A stretch of DNA of 64,000 bases. Origin: Peribacillus frigoritolerans (GTDB lineage Bacteria; Bacillota; Bacilli; Bacillales; DSM-1321). Positions 36,248 to 44,431 of the stretch are shown in pieces (position 1 is the stretch's first letter; each line of letters opens with the position of its first letter). Made by a program: the position numbers and the translations under genes. The stretch is taken from positions 736,001-800,000 of the forward strand of contig NZ_KV440950.1 of assembly GCF_001636405.1 (NCBI RefSeq), in the 5' to 3' direction. The notes under the pieces were generated by a model. The model had not been told where the DNA came from. It searched no databases and saw only the letters and a program-made list of their open reading frames with translations.

Positions 36248-37408
36248 ATGTATAAATCGAAAAAGATTTTATTATTGGGCTCGGGTGAATTGGGGAAAGA
36301 GGTCATACTTGAAGCTCAGCGACTTGGTGTGGAGACCGTTGCTGTAGACCGTTATGAACATGCCCCTGCCATGCAAGTCGCTCATCGCAGTTATGTGATC
36401 GATATGCTGGATGCGGAACAACTAAGGGGAGTTGTAGAGAAAGAACAACCCGATTTGATTGTACCGGAAATAGAAGCCATCGCCACATCCGAATTAGTCA
36501 AGTTGGAAGAGGAAGGCTTTCAAGTCATTCCGACAGCAAGAGCCGCTAAATTGACGATGGATCGTGAAGGGATCAGGAGGCTGGCTTCTGAAACTCTGGA
36601 GATTCCGACAGCAGCCTACAAATTCGCAAACACTTATGAAGAATTTGTCCAAGCTGCCAAGGAAGTTGGGTTTCCCAATGTCGTCAAACCGCTGATGAGT
36701 TCTTCAGGTAAAGGGCAAAGTGTGTGCCGTACGGAAGGTGACCTGGAGGATTGCTGGAAAATCGCGATGGAAGGCGGCCGGGTTCAAAATGGACGGGTGA
36801 TCATTGAAGAATTTATCCGTTTTGATTCGGAAATCACGCTGCTTACTGTCCGGGCCGTAAATGGTACCATGTTTTGTGCTCCAATCGGTCACATTCAGCA
36901 GGGCGGGGATTATATTGAATCCTGGCAGCCGCATAATATGACAGAAGCACAAATAATGGAAGCGAAAAGAATTGCCCATGCCATTACGGATGAACTTGGC
37001 GGGTACGGATTATTCGGGGTAGAGCTGTTCCTCTCAGGGGATAAAGTTTATTTCAGTGAAGTTTCCCCACGTCCGCACGATACGGGGCTAGTGACATTGG
37101 TGACTCAGAATTTGTCCGAGTTTGCCCTTCATATTCGGGCGATTCTAGGATTCCCCATCCCGGAAATCAAGCTGATCAGTCCAGGTGCCAGCCGTCCATT
37201 AAAAGCGCAAGATGAGTTATCGGAATATTCAATAGTCGGTGTTGAACAGGCTTTGGCTTTACCTGATACACAAGTGCGCCTTTTCGGAAAACCTGTTACA
37301 AAGGCAGGTAGAAGGGTTGCGGTCGCCCTGTCGTCTGCCGATTCCACCGAGGTGGCGAGAGTGAATGCGGCCCGTGCTTTGGAATGTTTAGTTGTAGAGA
37401 GAGAATAG
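36248..37408 (+). CDS. purT: Formate-dependent GAR transformylase
   Basis: 386-aa ATP-grasp enzyme: formate + ATP + GAR to formyl-GAR, third step of purine synthesis (folate-independent route). Visible: [23 protein letters not shown]-grasp segments [16 protein letters not shown] and [19 protein letters not shown], metal Glu in [38 protein letters not shown] precedes the ATG. It is a single-gene unit with PurR boxes upstream and a terminator at 37530. Confidence 0.96.
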   Translation: MYKSKKILLLGSGELGKEVILEAQRLGVETVAVDRYEHAPAMQVAHRSYVIDMLDAEQLRGVVEKEQPDLIVPEIEAIATSELVKLEEEGFQVIPTARAAKLTMDREGIRRLASETLEIPTAAYKFANTYEEFVQAAKEVGFPNVVKPLMSSSGKGQSVCRTEGDLEDCWKIAMEGGRVQNGRVIIEEFIRFDSEITLLTVRAVNGTMFCAPIGHIQQGGDYIESWQPHNMTEAQIMEAKRIAHAITDELGGYGLFGVELFLSGDKVYFSEVSPRPHDTGLVTLVTQNLSEFALHIRAILGFPIPEIKLISPGASRPLKAQDELSEYSIVGVEQALALPDTQVRLFGKPVTKAGRRVAVALSSADSTEVARVNAARALECLVVERE

Positions 37409-37529
37409 TGAAAAACGCGCTCTTGAATGGAGCTTCAGTTTTTCGACAAAAAAACGGATTTCTGAAAAAAATGTAACGTTTCTCAAAGAAAAAACTGTAG
37501 GTAACGAATTTGTCTGCAGTCTGACTCTG

Positions 37530-37560
37530 AAGCATCCTTATTCGGATGCTTTATTACTTT
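37530..37560 (+). terminator. Terminator of purT
   Basis: AAGCATCC / GGATGCTT, 6-nt loop, T-rich tail, about 120 nt after the stop codon. Confidence 0.85.
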
Positions 37561-37730
37561 CCTCCATTAATAGCAATTTAAACTCCTGACAATCACCAGA
37601 TTTGAAGACGTTGAATGAAAAAAACTTTGTTCAAGTTCACTTACCCACACTGGTGTTAACCAAATCTTTTTCATTGTAATATGCCCCCTTTACTGATGAC
37701 TTCCCTGAATAACCAATTCCACATGCTGTC

Positions 37731-37791
37731 TTTACTTTGTCTTAACAATTATCCTGTCATCTTTTTACATAGCCTTGACATTGAGTTCATT
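37731..37791 (+). promoter_or_regulatory. PhoP box array of the alkaline phosphatase gene
   Basis: Six hexamers at exact 11-bp spacing: TTTACT, TTAACA, CCTGTC, TTTACA, TTGACA, TTCATT (starts 37731, 37742, 37753, 37764, 37775, 37786). The PhoP consensus is TT(A/C/T)A(C/T)A with about 5-bp spacers. TATAGT at 37801 may be the -10. Induction by phosphate starvation is expected. Confidence 0.8.
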
Positions 37792-37843
37792 TTCTTCACC
37801 TATAGTTAAATTAAATAGAAAACATTAACGGGAGGTCATTCAT

Positions 37844-39211
37844 TTGAATCGCACTTGGAGTAAAAAGGTTTTACCCATCACGCTCGTTTCTGCATTGGCA
37901 TTTGGAAGTTTATCATGGTCCGGTGCGGATCGTGTTTCGGCAAAGGGGAACCCAAATAAAGAACCGGAAATCAAGAACGTCATTTTCCTTATCGGTGACG
38001 GCATGGGTGTTTCCTATACCTCCGCTTACCGGTATTTAAAAGATAATCCTGGTACGAAGGTGGCAGAACGGACAGAGTTTGATAAATACTTGGTTGGCCA
38101 GCAGATGACTTACCCAGAAGACTCTGCACAAAATATAACGGATTCAGCTTCAGCCGCTACGGCAATGTCTGCAGGTGTGAAGACTTATAACGCTGCCATT
38201 GCAGTGGATAATGATAAATCCGAAGTCAAAACCGTATTGGAAGCAGCAAAGGAAAAAGGAAAAGCGACGGGATTGGTTGCCACTTCGGAAATCACTCATG
38301 CTACGCCTGCATCTTTTGGCGCCCATGATGAAAATCGGAAAAACATGAATTCAATCGCAGACGATTATTATAACGAATTAATCAAAGGCAAACATAAAAT
38401 TGACGTCCTATTGGGCGGAGGGAAGTCCAATTTTGTCCGGCCTGATGTCAATTTGGCGAAAGCCTTCGAAAAAGACGGTTACAGTTATGTGACGGATAAA
38501 AATCAAATGCTAAAGGACAAAAATGAGCAGGTTCTTGGTTTATTCGCTTCTGAAGGACTTCCGAAAATGATTGACCGTCCAAGTGAAACGCCTTCTTTGG
38601 CAGACATGACAAGTTCGGCGATCCAGCGCTTGAATAAAGATAAAGATGGATTCTTCCTTATGGTCGAGGGAAGCCAGGTCGATTGGGCAGGACATGATAA
38701 TGATATCGTAGGTGCAATGAGTGAAATGGAAGACTTTGAAAAAGCATACAAAGCGGCCATGGAATTTGCGAAGAAAGACAAACATACCTTAGTGGTGGCT
38801 ACGGCGGATCACTCTACAGGAGGATTCTCGATCGGAGCAAAAGGAATATATAACTGGTACGGTGAGCCAATCAAGGCAGCCAAACGCACTCCTGACTTCA
38901 TGGCGGATGCCATCGTCAAAGGCGCTGATGTCGAAAAGACCCTAAAGCAATATATTAACCAAAATGTAGTGAAGCTAACTGACGGTGAAATCAAAACGGT
39001 AACTGAAGCTGCCAAATCAAAAAATGTGACGAATGTCGATAATGCCATCGAAGCCATATTCGATAACCGGACCAATACTGCCTGGACTACTGGGGGACAT
39101 ACGGGTGAAGATGTTCCAGTCTATGCATACGGGCCTTATAAAGAACGTTTTGCCGGGCAGGTCGATAACACGGATCAAGCCAAAATCATTTTTGAGCTAT
39201 TAAAGAAATAA
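37844..39211 (+). CDS. Secreted alkaline phosphatase (PhoA family)
   Basis: 455 aa. The signal peptide ends near RVSAKG. Active-site blocks: FLIGDGMG (metal Asp), DSASAATAMSAG (phosphorylated Ser), SEITHATPASFGAH, VEGSQVDWAGHDND, VATADHSTGG and TTGGHTGEDVPVYAYGP (zinc and magnesium ligands). The TTG start follows GGGAGG. PhoP repeats directly upstream make it a Pho regulon member like B. subtilis phoA/phoB. It is followed after 20 nt by an exported protein gene, probably in one transcript. Confidence 0.95.
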   Translation: MNRTWSKKVLPITLVSALAFGSLSWSGADRVSAKGNPNKEPEIKNVIFLIGDGMGVSYTSAYRYLKDNPGTKVAERTEFDKYLVGQQMTYPEDSAQNITDSASAATAMSAGVKTYNAAIAVDNDKSEVKTVLEAAKEKGKATGLVATSEITHATPASFGAHDENRKNMNSIADDYYNELIKGKHKIDVLLGGGKSNFVRPDVNLAKAFEKDGYSYVTDKNQMLKDKNEQVLGLFASEGLPKMIDRPSETPSLADMTSSAIQRLNKDKDGFFLMVEGSQVDWAGHDNDIVGAMSEMEDFEKAYKAAMEFAKKDKHTLVVATADHSTGGFSIGAKGIYNWYGEPIKAAKRTPDFMADAIVKGADVEKTLKQYINQNVVKLTDGEIKTVTEAAKSKNVTNVDNAIEAIFDNRTNTAWTTGGHTGEDVPVYAYGPYKERFAGQVDNTDQAKIIFELLKK

Positions 39212-39231
39212 TGACTTCAGGGAGGGATTCA

Positions 39232-39879
39232 ATGAACAGACTGATGATCGGTGCCCTGTTATTAACGGCATTTGGTGCTCTTAATACCCAACCAGCTTAC
39301 GAAGAAGAAACGACAGCTAAAGAAAAAACAGAGGAAATTGCACGACCACTGGAAAAAAAGGATGTCTATGTTCCGAATCCGCAGCTTCCTGATGATATAA
39401 ACTTGAACCAGATCGGACAGAACGTTTCCGATGCCAAAGGCGAATTAACTTTGAAGGCCTATAAAAAAGTGAATGAAACGTTGAATGTTGGCCCGATCGA
39501 GGTTAACATCAAAGAAATGAAAGTGATGCATGCCACTCCGGATTACAGCATGATCGATTTCTTCCACGGCTATACGCATGATGAAGATTTCGATATCGTA
39601 AAAGTGAATGTGGAAATCAAAAACAATTCGGATAAAAAAATTAAGTTTTCGCCAGTTGCTTTCCTTGAAACGGACAGAGGAGAACATCTGACATGGGAAG
39701 ATGAGATCTATTTGGAAGAACTTACTGGTGAAATAGAAGGAAACGGTTCAAAAAGCGGAAACATTGGTTTCATTCTAAATGATGGAAACATAAAAGGCAT
39801 ATCCGTCATGTCAAGTGATGCGGTGGATGACGAAGGGAAAGTCCTTGCAAAAGGCAAGTCAGCTGAATTCGCTTTTTAA
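39232..39879 (+). CDS. Exported protein of unknown function in the phosphatase operon
   Basis: 215 aa with a signal peptide (MNRLMIGALLLTAFGALNTQPA). The mature part has an acidic linker and a beta-rich domain with YKKVNETLNVGPIEVNIKEMKVMHATPDYSMIDFF and FDIVKVNVEIKNNSDKKIKFSPVAFLETDRGE, a pattern of Ig-like DUF4352/DUF5068-type extracellular domains. The ATG at 39232 has GGAGGG and lies 20 nt after the phosphatase stop, so Pho control is likely. Confidence 0.75.
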   Translation: MNRLMIGALLLTAFGALNTQPAYEEETTAKEKTEEIARPLEKKDVYVPNPQLPDDINLNQIGQNVSDAKGELTLKAYKKVNETLNVGPIEVNIKEMKVMHATPDYSMIDFFHGYTHDEDFDIVKVNVEIKNNSDKKIKFSPVAFLETDRGEHLTWEDEIYLEELTGEIEGNGSKSGNIGFILNDGNIKGISVMSSDAVDDEGKVLAKGKSAEFAF

Positions 39880-39982
39880 AGAATATGTATAAATGGCTTG
39901 GAAAAATAAAATACTAGAACAAGTGATGGGGATTACTATCACTGAACGGAATATCCAAATCCTAATGATGAGGTGACACAGA

Positions 39983-40135
39983 ATGAGCTATAAAGATCAA
40001 TTAGATCCACATTCTCAAAAGTTTCACCATAATTGGACAAGACCTAAGCGTTCAAAATCTCAAGTTAATGGCCACACGCAAGAATCACAAACAAACATTA
40101 TACTAAGAAGCAATGCAAAGGCTCACAGGTGGTAA
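39983..40135 (+). CDS. YpzG family small protein
   Basis: 50 aa. The centre and end, KSQVNGHTQESQTNIILRSNAK, match the YpzG pattern (SQVNGQTQ, then IIL and AK), a small family of spore-formers with unknown role. GAGGTGAC precedes the ATG by about 8 nt. A terminator follows. Confidence 0.72.
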   Translation: MSYKDQLDPHSQKFHHNWTRPKRSKSQVNGHTQESQTNIILRSNAKAHRW

Positions 40136-40149
40136 CGGATATTTCCGAC

Positions 40150-40188
40150 AAAGAAGGAGGCTCCCAGCGAGTCTTCTTCTTTATATTT
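40150..40188 (+). terminator. Terminator of the YpzG-type gene
   Basis: AAAGAAGGAGGCTC pairs with GAGTCTTCTTCTTT (two wobbles or mismatches), T-rich tail. Confidence 0.8.
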
Positions 40189-40335
40189 AGAATCATCTTA
40201 ATCCAAGCAAGGCATTCATGGCTTTTCACTCATAATTATGATACCATTTACCTTTAAGATTGAAGTGATGAGCTTGGCGTGAAACTGGAGTCGATTGAAA
40301 GTTTCACCTTATACGAATAGAGGACGTGAATTGTA

Positions 40336-40710
40336 ATGATTAAAATTGAAATCCCTGCAGCGGATATAAGCATCAAACAAAGAAAGCAAGTTATAGAAGG
40401 AGACGAAGCTGTCATTCCTGAAATTTACGGGTTTATCGATTTTCATTTGATTCCCCGTGATAAAGGCGGCATCATCTTGTTTTACAATGAGAATGATGAA
40501 CTGATTTTTGTCGGTAAAGCCCGTAAATTAAGACCAAGGGTCAAGAAGCATTTCGAGGATAACGTATCTCCGATTAAAGAGCATCGTAATGAAGTCAAGA
40601 AAATTGACATTCTTTTAGTCGAAGACGCTATGGAACGTGAAATCTATGAAACGTACATGATCAATAAGCTTCATGCTAAATACAACGTCGATAAAGTGTT
40701 TTATAAATAA
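40336..40710 (+). CDS. GIY-YIG domain nuclease-like protein
   Basis: 124 aa. GGIILFYNENDELIFVGKARKLRPRVKKHFED keeps the GIY-YIG beta hairpin and the catalytic Arg region as in the UvrC N-terminus. REIYETYMINKLHAKYN supplies the metal Glu. The first 45 residues are extra. Such stand-alone proteins are often labelled nucleotide excision repair endonuclease; activity is not shown. The ATG follows a GACGTG-type weak ribosome site. Confidence 0.82.
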   Translation: MIKIEIPAADISIKQRKQVIEGDEAVIPEIYGFIDFHLIPRDKGGIILFYNENDELIFVGKARKLRPRVKKHFEDNVSPIKEHRNEVKKIDILLVEDAMEREIYETYMINKLHAKYNVDKVFYK

Positions 40711-40722
40711 GAAACACCTAAG

Positions 40723-40756
40723 AAAAGCTGATTGCATATGCACTCAGCTTTTTTGT
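40723..40756 (+). terminator. Terminator of the GIY-YIG gene
   Basis: AAAAGCTGA / TCAGCTTTT with inner TGCAT/ATGCA, followed by T run. Confidence 0.88.
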
Positions 40757-40789
40757 GTTTAGGGATATGTACAGAAACAATTTCGTACA

Positions 40790-40828
40790 TTTACAGCAGC
40801 TACATGTTAGGTTAACAATGTTGGTTTA
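40790..40828 (+). promoter_or_regulatory. Candidate PhoP box before the signal-peptide ORF
   Basis: TTTACA (40790), TACATG (40801), TTAACA (40812) and GGTTTA (40823) at 11-bp spacing. Two of the four match the PhoP consensus well. Confidence 0.45.
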
Positions 40829-40866
40829 TATTTAGAGTATTCCAATACATTCTCAGGAGGAAGCTA

Positions 40867-41037
40867 TTGAAAAAAGTACTTTGTAAAAAGGTGTTGGTTA
40901 TCTCGATCGGGACAGTGATTGCCTTTGGGAATTTAACGTGGTCCATGTCACAAGCTTCTAAGCTGGCGAAACAGAGAGAGAGTGAAACTTTTGAACAAAA
41001 GACAGTAACATCTTCAGGGTGGGAAATGGCGGAATAA
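40867..41037 (+). CDS. Signal-peptide-only ORF, likely relic of an alkaline phosphatase gene
   Basis: 56 aa with a strong start (AGGAGGAAGC then TTG). The first 30 residues, KKVLCKKVLVISIGTVIAFG then NLTWS, closely parallel the signal peptide of the alkaline phosphatase at 37.8 kb (KKVLPITLVSALAFGSLSWS). After a short polar tail (SKLAKQRESETFEQK) the frame stops, with no catalytic domain. A PhoP-like repeat lies upstream. It may be a truncated third phosphatase gene whose promoter and start survive, or an exported peptide. Confidence 0.6.
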   Translation: MKKVLCKKVLVISIGTVIAFGNLTWSMSQASKLAKQRESETFEQKTVTSSGWEMAE

Positions 41038-41162
41038 GCACAATGGCCAATAATTTTTTTCTCGATTTGCAACAAAGAAAAAGAAAAATGTATTGGATAA
41101 TGAAACGTTGTTAATGATCAGCTGTTTGTAAATATTGAAGTACATTAAAATGATTAAACTGC

Positions 41163-41220
41163 AATGGAGGTTTCTTACACATGATGTAATGTGTGATGGG
41201 GCTTCCATTTAATTTTTATT
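41163..41220 (+). terminator. Hairpin after the signal-peptide ORF
   Basis: AATGGAGG / CTTCCATT outer arms with inner ACACAT/ATGTGT, then AATTTTTATT. Confidence 0.7.
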
Positions 41221-41322
41221 GTTTTAATGTAAGCCTCTTTCATTTATCCATGTGTCGGAGCAAGCGTGATTACATGGGTTCAAGAGAAGTATTCGGAGGC
41301 TATTTTGAAAAAAACTTGCAAA

Positions 41323-41337
41323 TAGTAATGATTACGT
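41323..41337 (+). promoter_or_regulatory. Zur box 1
   Basis: TAGTAATGATTACGT, two differences from TCGTAATNATTACGA. It lies 106 nt before the COG0523 gene. Confidence 0.75.
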
Positions 41338-41387
41338 TTTATTATTAGAGAGTGTTTTTTTATATGGAGATTGCTTTGGTGTTTAAA

Positions 41388-41402
41388 TCGTAATGATTTT
41401 GA
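41388..41402 (+). promoter_or_regulatory. Zur box 2
   Basis: TCGTAATGATTTTGA inside AAATCGTAATGATTTTGATT, close to the COG0523 gene start. B. subtilis yciC also carries two Zur boxes. Confidence 0.8.
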
Positions 41403-41442
41403 TTTAATTTAAGCAAAGAAATTAGGTAAGGAGTGGTACGGG

Positions 41443-42636
41443 TTGGAGATGAAGAAAATTCCGGTTACAGTATTGAGTGGATACCTTGGTGCAGGAAAGA
41501 CGACGCTTTTGAATCATATTCTTGAGAATCGGGATGATCTGAAGGTTGCCGTCATCGTTAATGATATGAGTGAAATCAATATTGATGCTTCGCTGGTCAA
41601 ACAAGGAGGGTTTACCCGGACGGATGAAAAACTGGTGGAAATGCAGAATGGCTGCATTTGCTGTACGCTTCGTGAAGATTTGATGATTGAAGTGGAGAAA
41701 TTGGCGAAACAAGGGGACATTGATTACATCGTGATTGAATCGACTGGGATAAGCGAACCGGTCCCTGTAGCCCAAACCTTCTGTTATGTTGATGAAAGCA
41801 TGGGAATTGATTTATCGAAATCTTGCCGGCTTGATACGATGGTTACCGTTGTTGACGGGTATAATTTTTGGCAAGACTTCACTTCCGGAGAAACGCTTAT
41901 TGATAGGATGCAGGCAACTGATGCTGCGGATGGCAGGGAAGTGGTCGATCTATTAATAGATCAGATAGAGTTCGCCAATGTCATCCTGTTAAATAAAATC
42001 GATCTGATGGATGCTGATACCGTTGCGGAATTGAAGGCGGTTCTTCATAAAATGAATGCCGATGCGAGAATTATCGAAACAAACCATTCCAAGGTGCCGC
42101 TAAAGGATGTATTGAATACACATTTATTTGATTTTGAAGAGGCAAGCCAAGGAGCCGGCTGGATAAAGGAATTGAATGAAGAGCATATCCCGGAGACCTT
42201 GGAGTATGGGATTTCTTCCTTCGTTTACAGGAGGGGAATACCCTTTCATCCCGAACGGCTGATGGAGTGGTTGGAAAACTGGCCCGTACAAGTGGTGAGG
42301 TCGAAGGGATTCCTTTGGCTGGCATCGAGAAATGATACGGCAGGCTTGCTTTCGCAGGCAGGACCGTCATTGACTTTACAAGCAGCCGGTAAATGGATTG
42401 CAGCTTACCCTGAGGAAGAACAGCGCCAAATTTTAAAGGAAGCACCTGAATTATTGGAACGGTGGAATGCAGTATACGGTGACAGGATGACGGAGCTTGT
42501 GCTGATTGGCATTCAAATGAATCAACAGGAACTCGAAAATGAATTAGATCAATGCTTATTGACGGAAATCGAGATGCAGCAGGATTGGTCTCTTTATGAA
42601 GATCGATTGCCTGCATTTACGGAAATCGTTCATTAA
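41443..42636 (+). CDS. COG0523 GTPase, zinc metallochaperone (ZinU/YciC-like)
   Basis: 397 aa. CobW/COG0523 landmarks: P-loop [14 protein letters not shown], zinc-binding [11 protein letters not shown] (CxCC), [18 protein letters not shown]. The C-terminal CobW_C domain follows from about residue 250. In B. subtilis YciC (ZinU) is the most strongly Zur-repressed protein and is thought to deliver zinc under starvation. Two Zur boxes lie upstream. The TTG at 41443 is nine nt after AAGGAG; an ATG two codons later is possible. It heads the Zur cluster. Confidence 0.92.
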   Translation: MEMKKIPVTVLSGYLGAGKTTLLNHILENRDDLKVAVIVNDMSEINIDASLVKQGGFTRTDEKLVEMQNGCICCTLREDLMIEVEKLAKQGDIDYIVIESTGISEPVPVAQTFCYVDESMGIDLSKSCRLDTMVTVVDGYNFWQDFTSGETLIDRMQATDAADGREVVDLLIDQIEFANVILLNKIDLMDADTVAELKAVLHKMNADARIIETNHSKVPLKDVLNTHLFDFEEASQGAGWIKELNEEHIPETLEYGISSFVYRRGIPFHPERLMEWLENWPVQVVRSKGFLWLASRNDTAGLLSQAGPSLTLQAAGKWIAAYPEEEQRQILKEAPELLERWNAVYGDRMTELVLIGIQMNQQELENELDQCLLTEIEMQQDWSLYEDRLPAFTEIVH

Positions 42637-42658
42637 AAAACTTTAGGAGGAAATAGAA

Positions 42659-42808
42659 ATGAGAGTAAACATTACGTTAGCATGCACAGAATCAGGGGAC
42701 CGAAATTATATTACGACGAAAAACAAGCGGAATAATCCGGACAGGATCGAATTGAAAAAGTACTGCCCGCGATTGAAGAAACACACGCTTCACCGTGAAA
42801 CGAAGTAA
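42659..42808 (+). CDS. rpmG: Ribosomal protein L33, zinc-independent form
   Basis: 49 aa, starting [20 protein letters not shown]33 of the zinc type has two CxxC pairs; here position 12 is Ser (C9xxS12) and position 39 is Leu (C36xxL39), so zinc cannot be held normally. Such paralogues replace the zinc form under Zur control and free zinc. AGGAGGAAA precedes the ATG at 42659, 22 nt after the GTPase gene. Confidence 0.93.
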   Translation: MRVNITLACTESGDRNYITTKNKRNNPDRIELKKYCPRLKKHTLHRETK

Positions 42809-42822
42809 TTTTAAGGTTTAAA

Positions 42823-42837
42823 TCGTAATGATTATGT
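42823..42837 (+). promoter_or_regulatory. Zur box 3
   Basis: TCGTAATGATTATGT, 15 nt after the L33 gene and 38 nt before the FAD gene. It makes a second Zur-controlled start likely. Confidence 0.8.
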
Positions 42838-42874
42838 TTTATCGAAGTGAATGGATGTGAAAGGAGGGAAGTTC

Positions 42875-44044
42875 ATGTTGGAATGGATCATTGTTGGCGG
42901 AGGCATTCAAGGTATGACGATGGCTGCATTTTTACTTAAGTCAGGAAAAACGACGGTGGACCAGCTGGCGATTGTCGATAGAAATGAAGAACCATTGGCA
43001 AGATGGAAGCAGTGTACGGAAGTCATTTCAATGCCATATTTACGTTCTCCATCCGTACACCATCTGGATGTGAATCCCTTCAGCCTGCAGAAATATGTGG
43101 AGAAGGCAGACTGGAAAAATAACTTTTACGGCCAATATAAGCGGCCATCCCTACAATCCTTCAATGAACATTGTGTTCACTTGGCTGATGATTTAACCAT
43201 TAAGCAGGCATGGGTGCAAGGGGAAGTCATCTCTGCCTGCAAAACGGGACAGGGCTGGGAAATCCAATTGCAAAACAAGCGACGGCTTGAGGGGCAAAAA
43301 CTTGTGATTTCAATTGGCATTGGCGAACAGCCTTATTGGCCTGAATGGGCACGGCAATTCAAACAAGAGCATGGGGGTTCCGTTTACCACATATTCGATG
43401 AAAATATTCCGGAGCTGACACAATTACAGGGACCCATTACGATCATTGGGGGCGGCATATCTTCTGTCCATCTCGCTTTAAAGCTGAGTAATATCTATCC
43501 ACATGATGTGACGGTTCTGAAGCGGCATCCTTTTAGAATTCATGATTTCGACAGTGATCCTGGTTGGTTGGGGCCGAAAAAACAGCGACCTTTCCGTGCT
43601 ATATCCAGCTTTCAAAAAAGACGCGAGACCATTATCCAGGCCCGTAATAAGGGATCCATCCCACCTGACTTACATAAAGCGCTGATGAATCAGGTTAAAC
43701 AGGGATTATTGCGTGTCATGGATGTTGAGGTGAAAAGCGCTGTGTGGAGGGACGGGCATATCAGCCTCAGGGATAAAAACGAAAAGGTCATTCAACAAAC
43801 AGGGACGATTCTTTTAGCGACCGGCTTTAAGTCATCATTGCCAGGGAAGGATTGGCTGACGCCAGTCATCCGGTCGCATGATTTACGCTGCGCGGAATGT
43901 GGTTATCCAATTGTATCGCAGTCGTTGCAATGGGGACCTGGCTTATATGTCACGGGTGCATTGGCTGAACTTGAAATGGGACCGATATCCAGGAATATAT
44001 CGGGAGCAAGACAGGCAGCGGAACGAATTGTGAATAGTTTATAG
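42875..44044 (+). CDS. FAD/NAD(P)-binding monooxygenase-like protein in the Zur cluster
   Basis: 389 aa. An N-terminal FAD motif IIVGGGIQGMTMAAFLLKSG and a second Rossmann motif ITIIGGGISSVHLALKLSN are spaced as in flavin N-monooxygenases and related oxidoreductases. ILLATGFKSSLPG is the usual ATG motif. There is a CAECG pair near residue 343. It sits between zinc-independent L33 and S14 genes with its own Zur box, so it is almost certainly zinc-repressed. Its reaction is unknown; a role in a zinc-scavenging metabolite or in zinc-sparing metabolism is possible. ATG at 42875 follows AAAGGAGGG. Confidence 0.82.
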   Translation: MLEWIIVGGGIQGMTMAAFLLKSGKTTVDQLAIVDRNEEPLARWKQCTEVISMPYLRSPSVHHLDVNPFSLQKYVEKADWKNNFYGQYKRPSLQSFNEHCVHLADDLTIKQAWVQGEVISACKTGQGWEIQLQNKRRLEGQKLVISIGIGEQPYWPEWARQFKQEHGGSVYHIFDENIPELTQLQGPITIIGGGISSVHLALKLSNIYPHDVTVLKRHPFRIHDFDSDPGWLGPKKQRPFRAISSFQKRRETIIQARNKGSIPPDLHKALMNQVKQGLLRVMDVEVKSAVWRDGHISLRDKNEKVIQQTGTILLATGFKSSLPGKDWLTPVIRSHDLRCAECGYPIVSQSLQWGPGLYVTGALAELEMGPISRNISGARQAAERIVNSL

Positions 44045-44084
44045 ATTTTTCATACATTCAAGATTTAAAAAAAGGAGAATATAA

Positions 44085-44354
44085 ATGGCGAAAAAATCCA
44101 AGGTGATAAAAGCGCAAAAACAGTTGGCAATGGTCGAAAAGTATGCAGAACTTAGAAAGGAATTGAAGGAGAAAGGGGATTATGCCGCATTGGCCAAACT
44201 CCCTCGTGATTCCTCGCCGACAAGGGTCCACAATCGTTGTGGAGTAACGGGGAGGCCCCGTGGATATATGCGGAAATTCAACATGTCGCGTATCGTTTTT
44301 AGGGAACTTGCTCATAAAGGGCAACTGCCGGGTGTCAAAAAGTCAAGCTGGTGA
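44085..44354 (+). CDS. rpsN: Ribosomal protein S14, zinc-independent form
   Basis: 89 aa, longer than the 61-aa zinc-binding S14 and without CxxC pairs; only one Cys remains in [29 protein letters not shown]. It matches B. subtilis YhzA (RpsNB), made under zinc starvation when Zur is released. AAAGGAG precedes the ATG. It follows the FAD gene by 40 nt with no terminator, so they share a transcript. Confidence 0.96.
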   Translation: MAKKSKVIKAQKQLAMVEKYAELRKELKEKGDYAALAKLPRDSSPTRVHNRCGVTGRPRGYMRKFNMSRIVFRELAHKGQLPGVKKSSW

Positions 44355-44381
44355 AGCGGGGAGTTCTAAATCATTCATAAG

Positions 44382-44413
44382 AAAAGGAGCCCTTGTTAAA
44401 CAAGGGCTCCTTC
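44382..44413. terminator. Bidirectional terminator after the Zur operon
   Basis: AAGGAGCCCTTGTT / AACAAGGGCTCCTT, 2-nt loop. It separates convergent S14 and phosphatase genes. Confidence 0.9.
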
Positions 44414-44431
44414 CCATTCAAAAGTGTTTGC

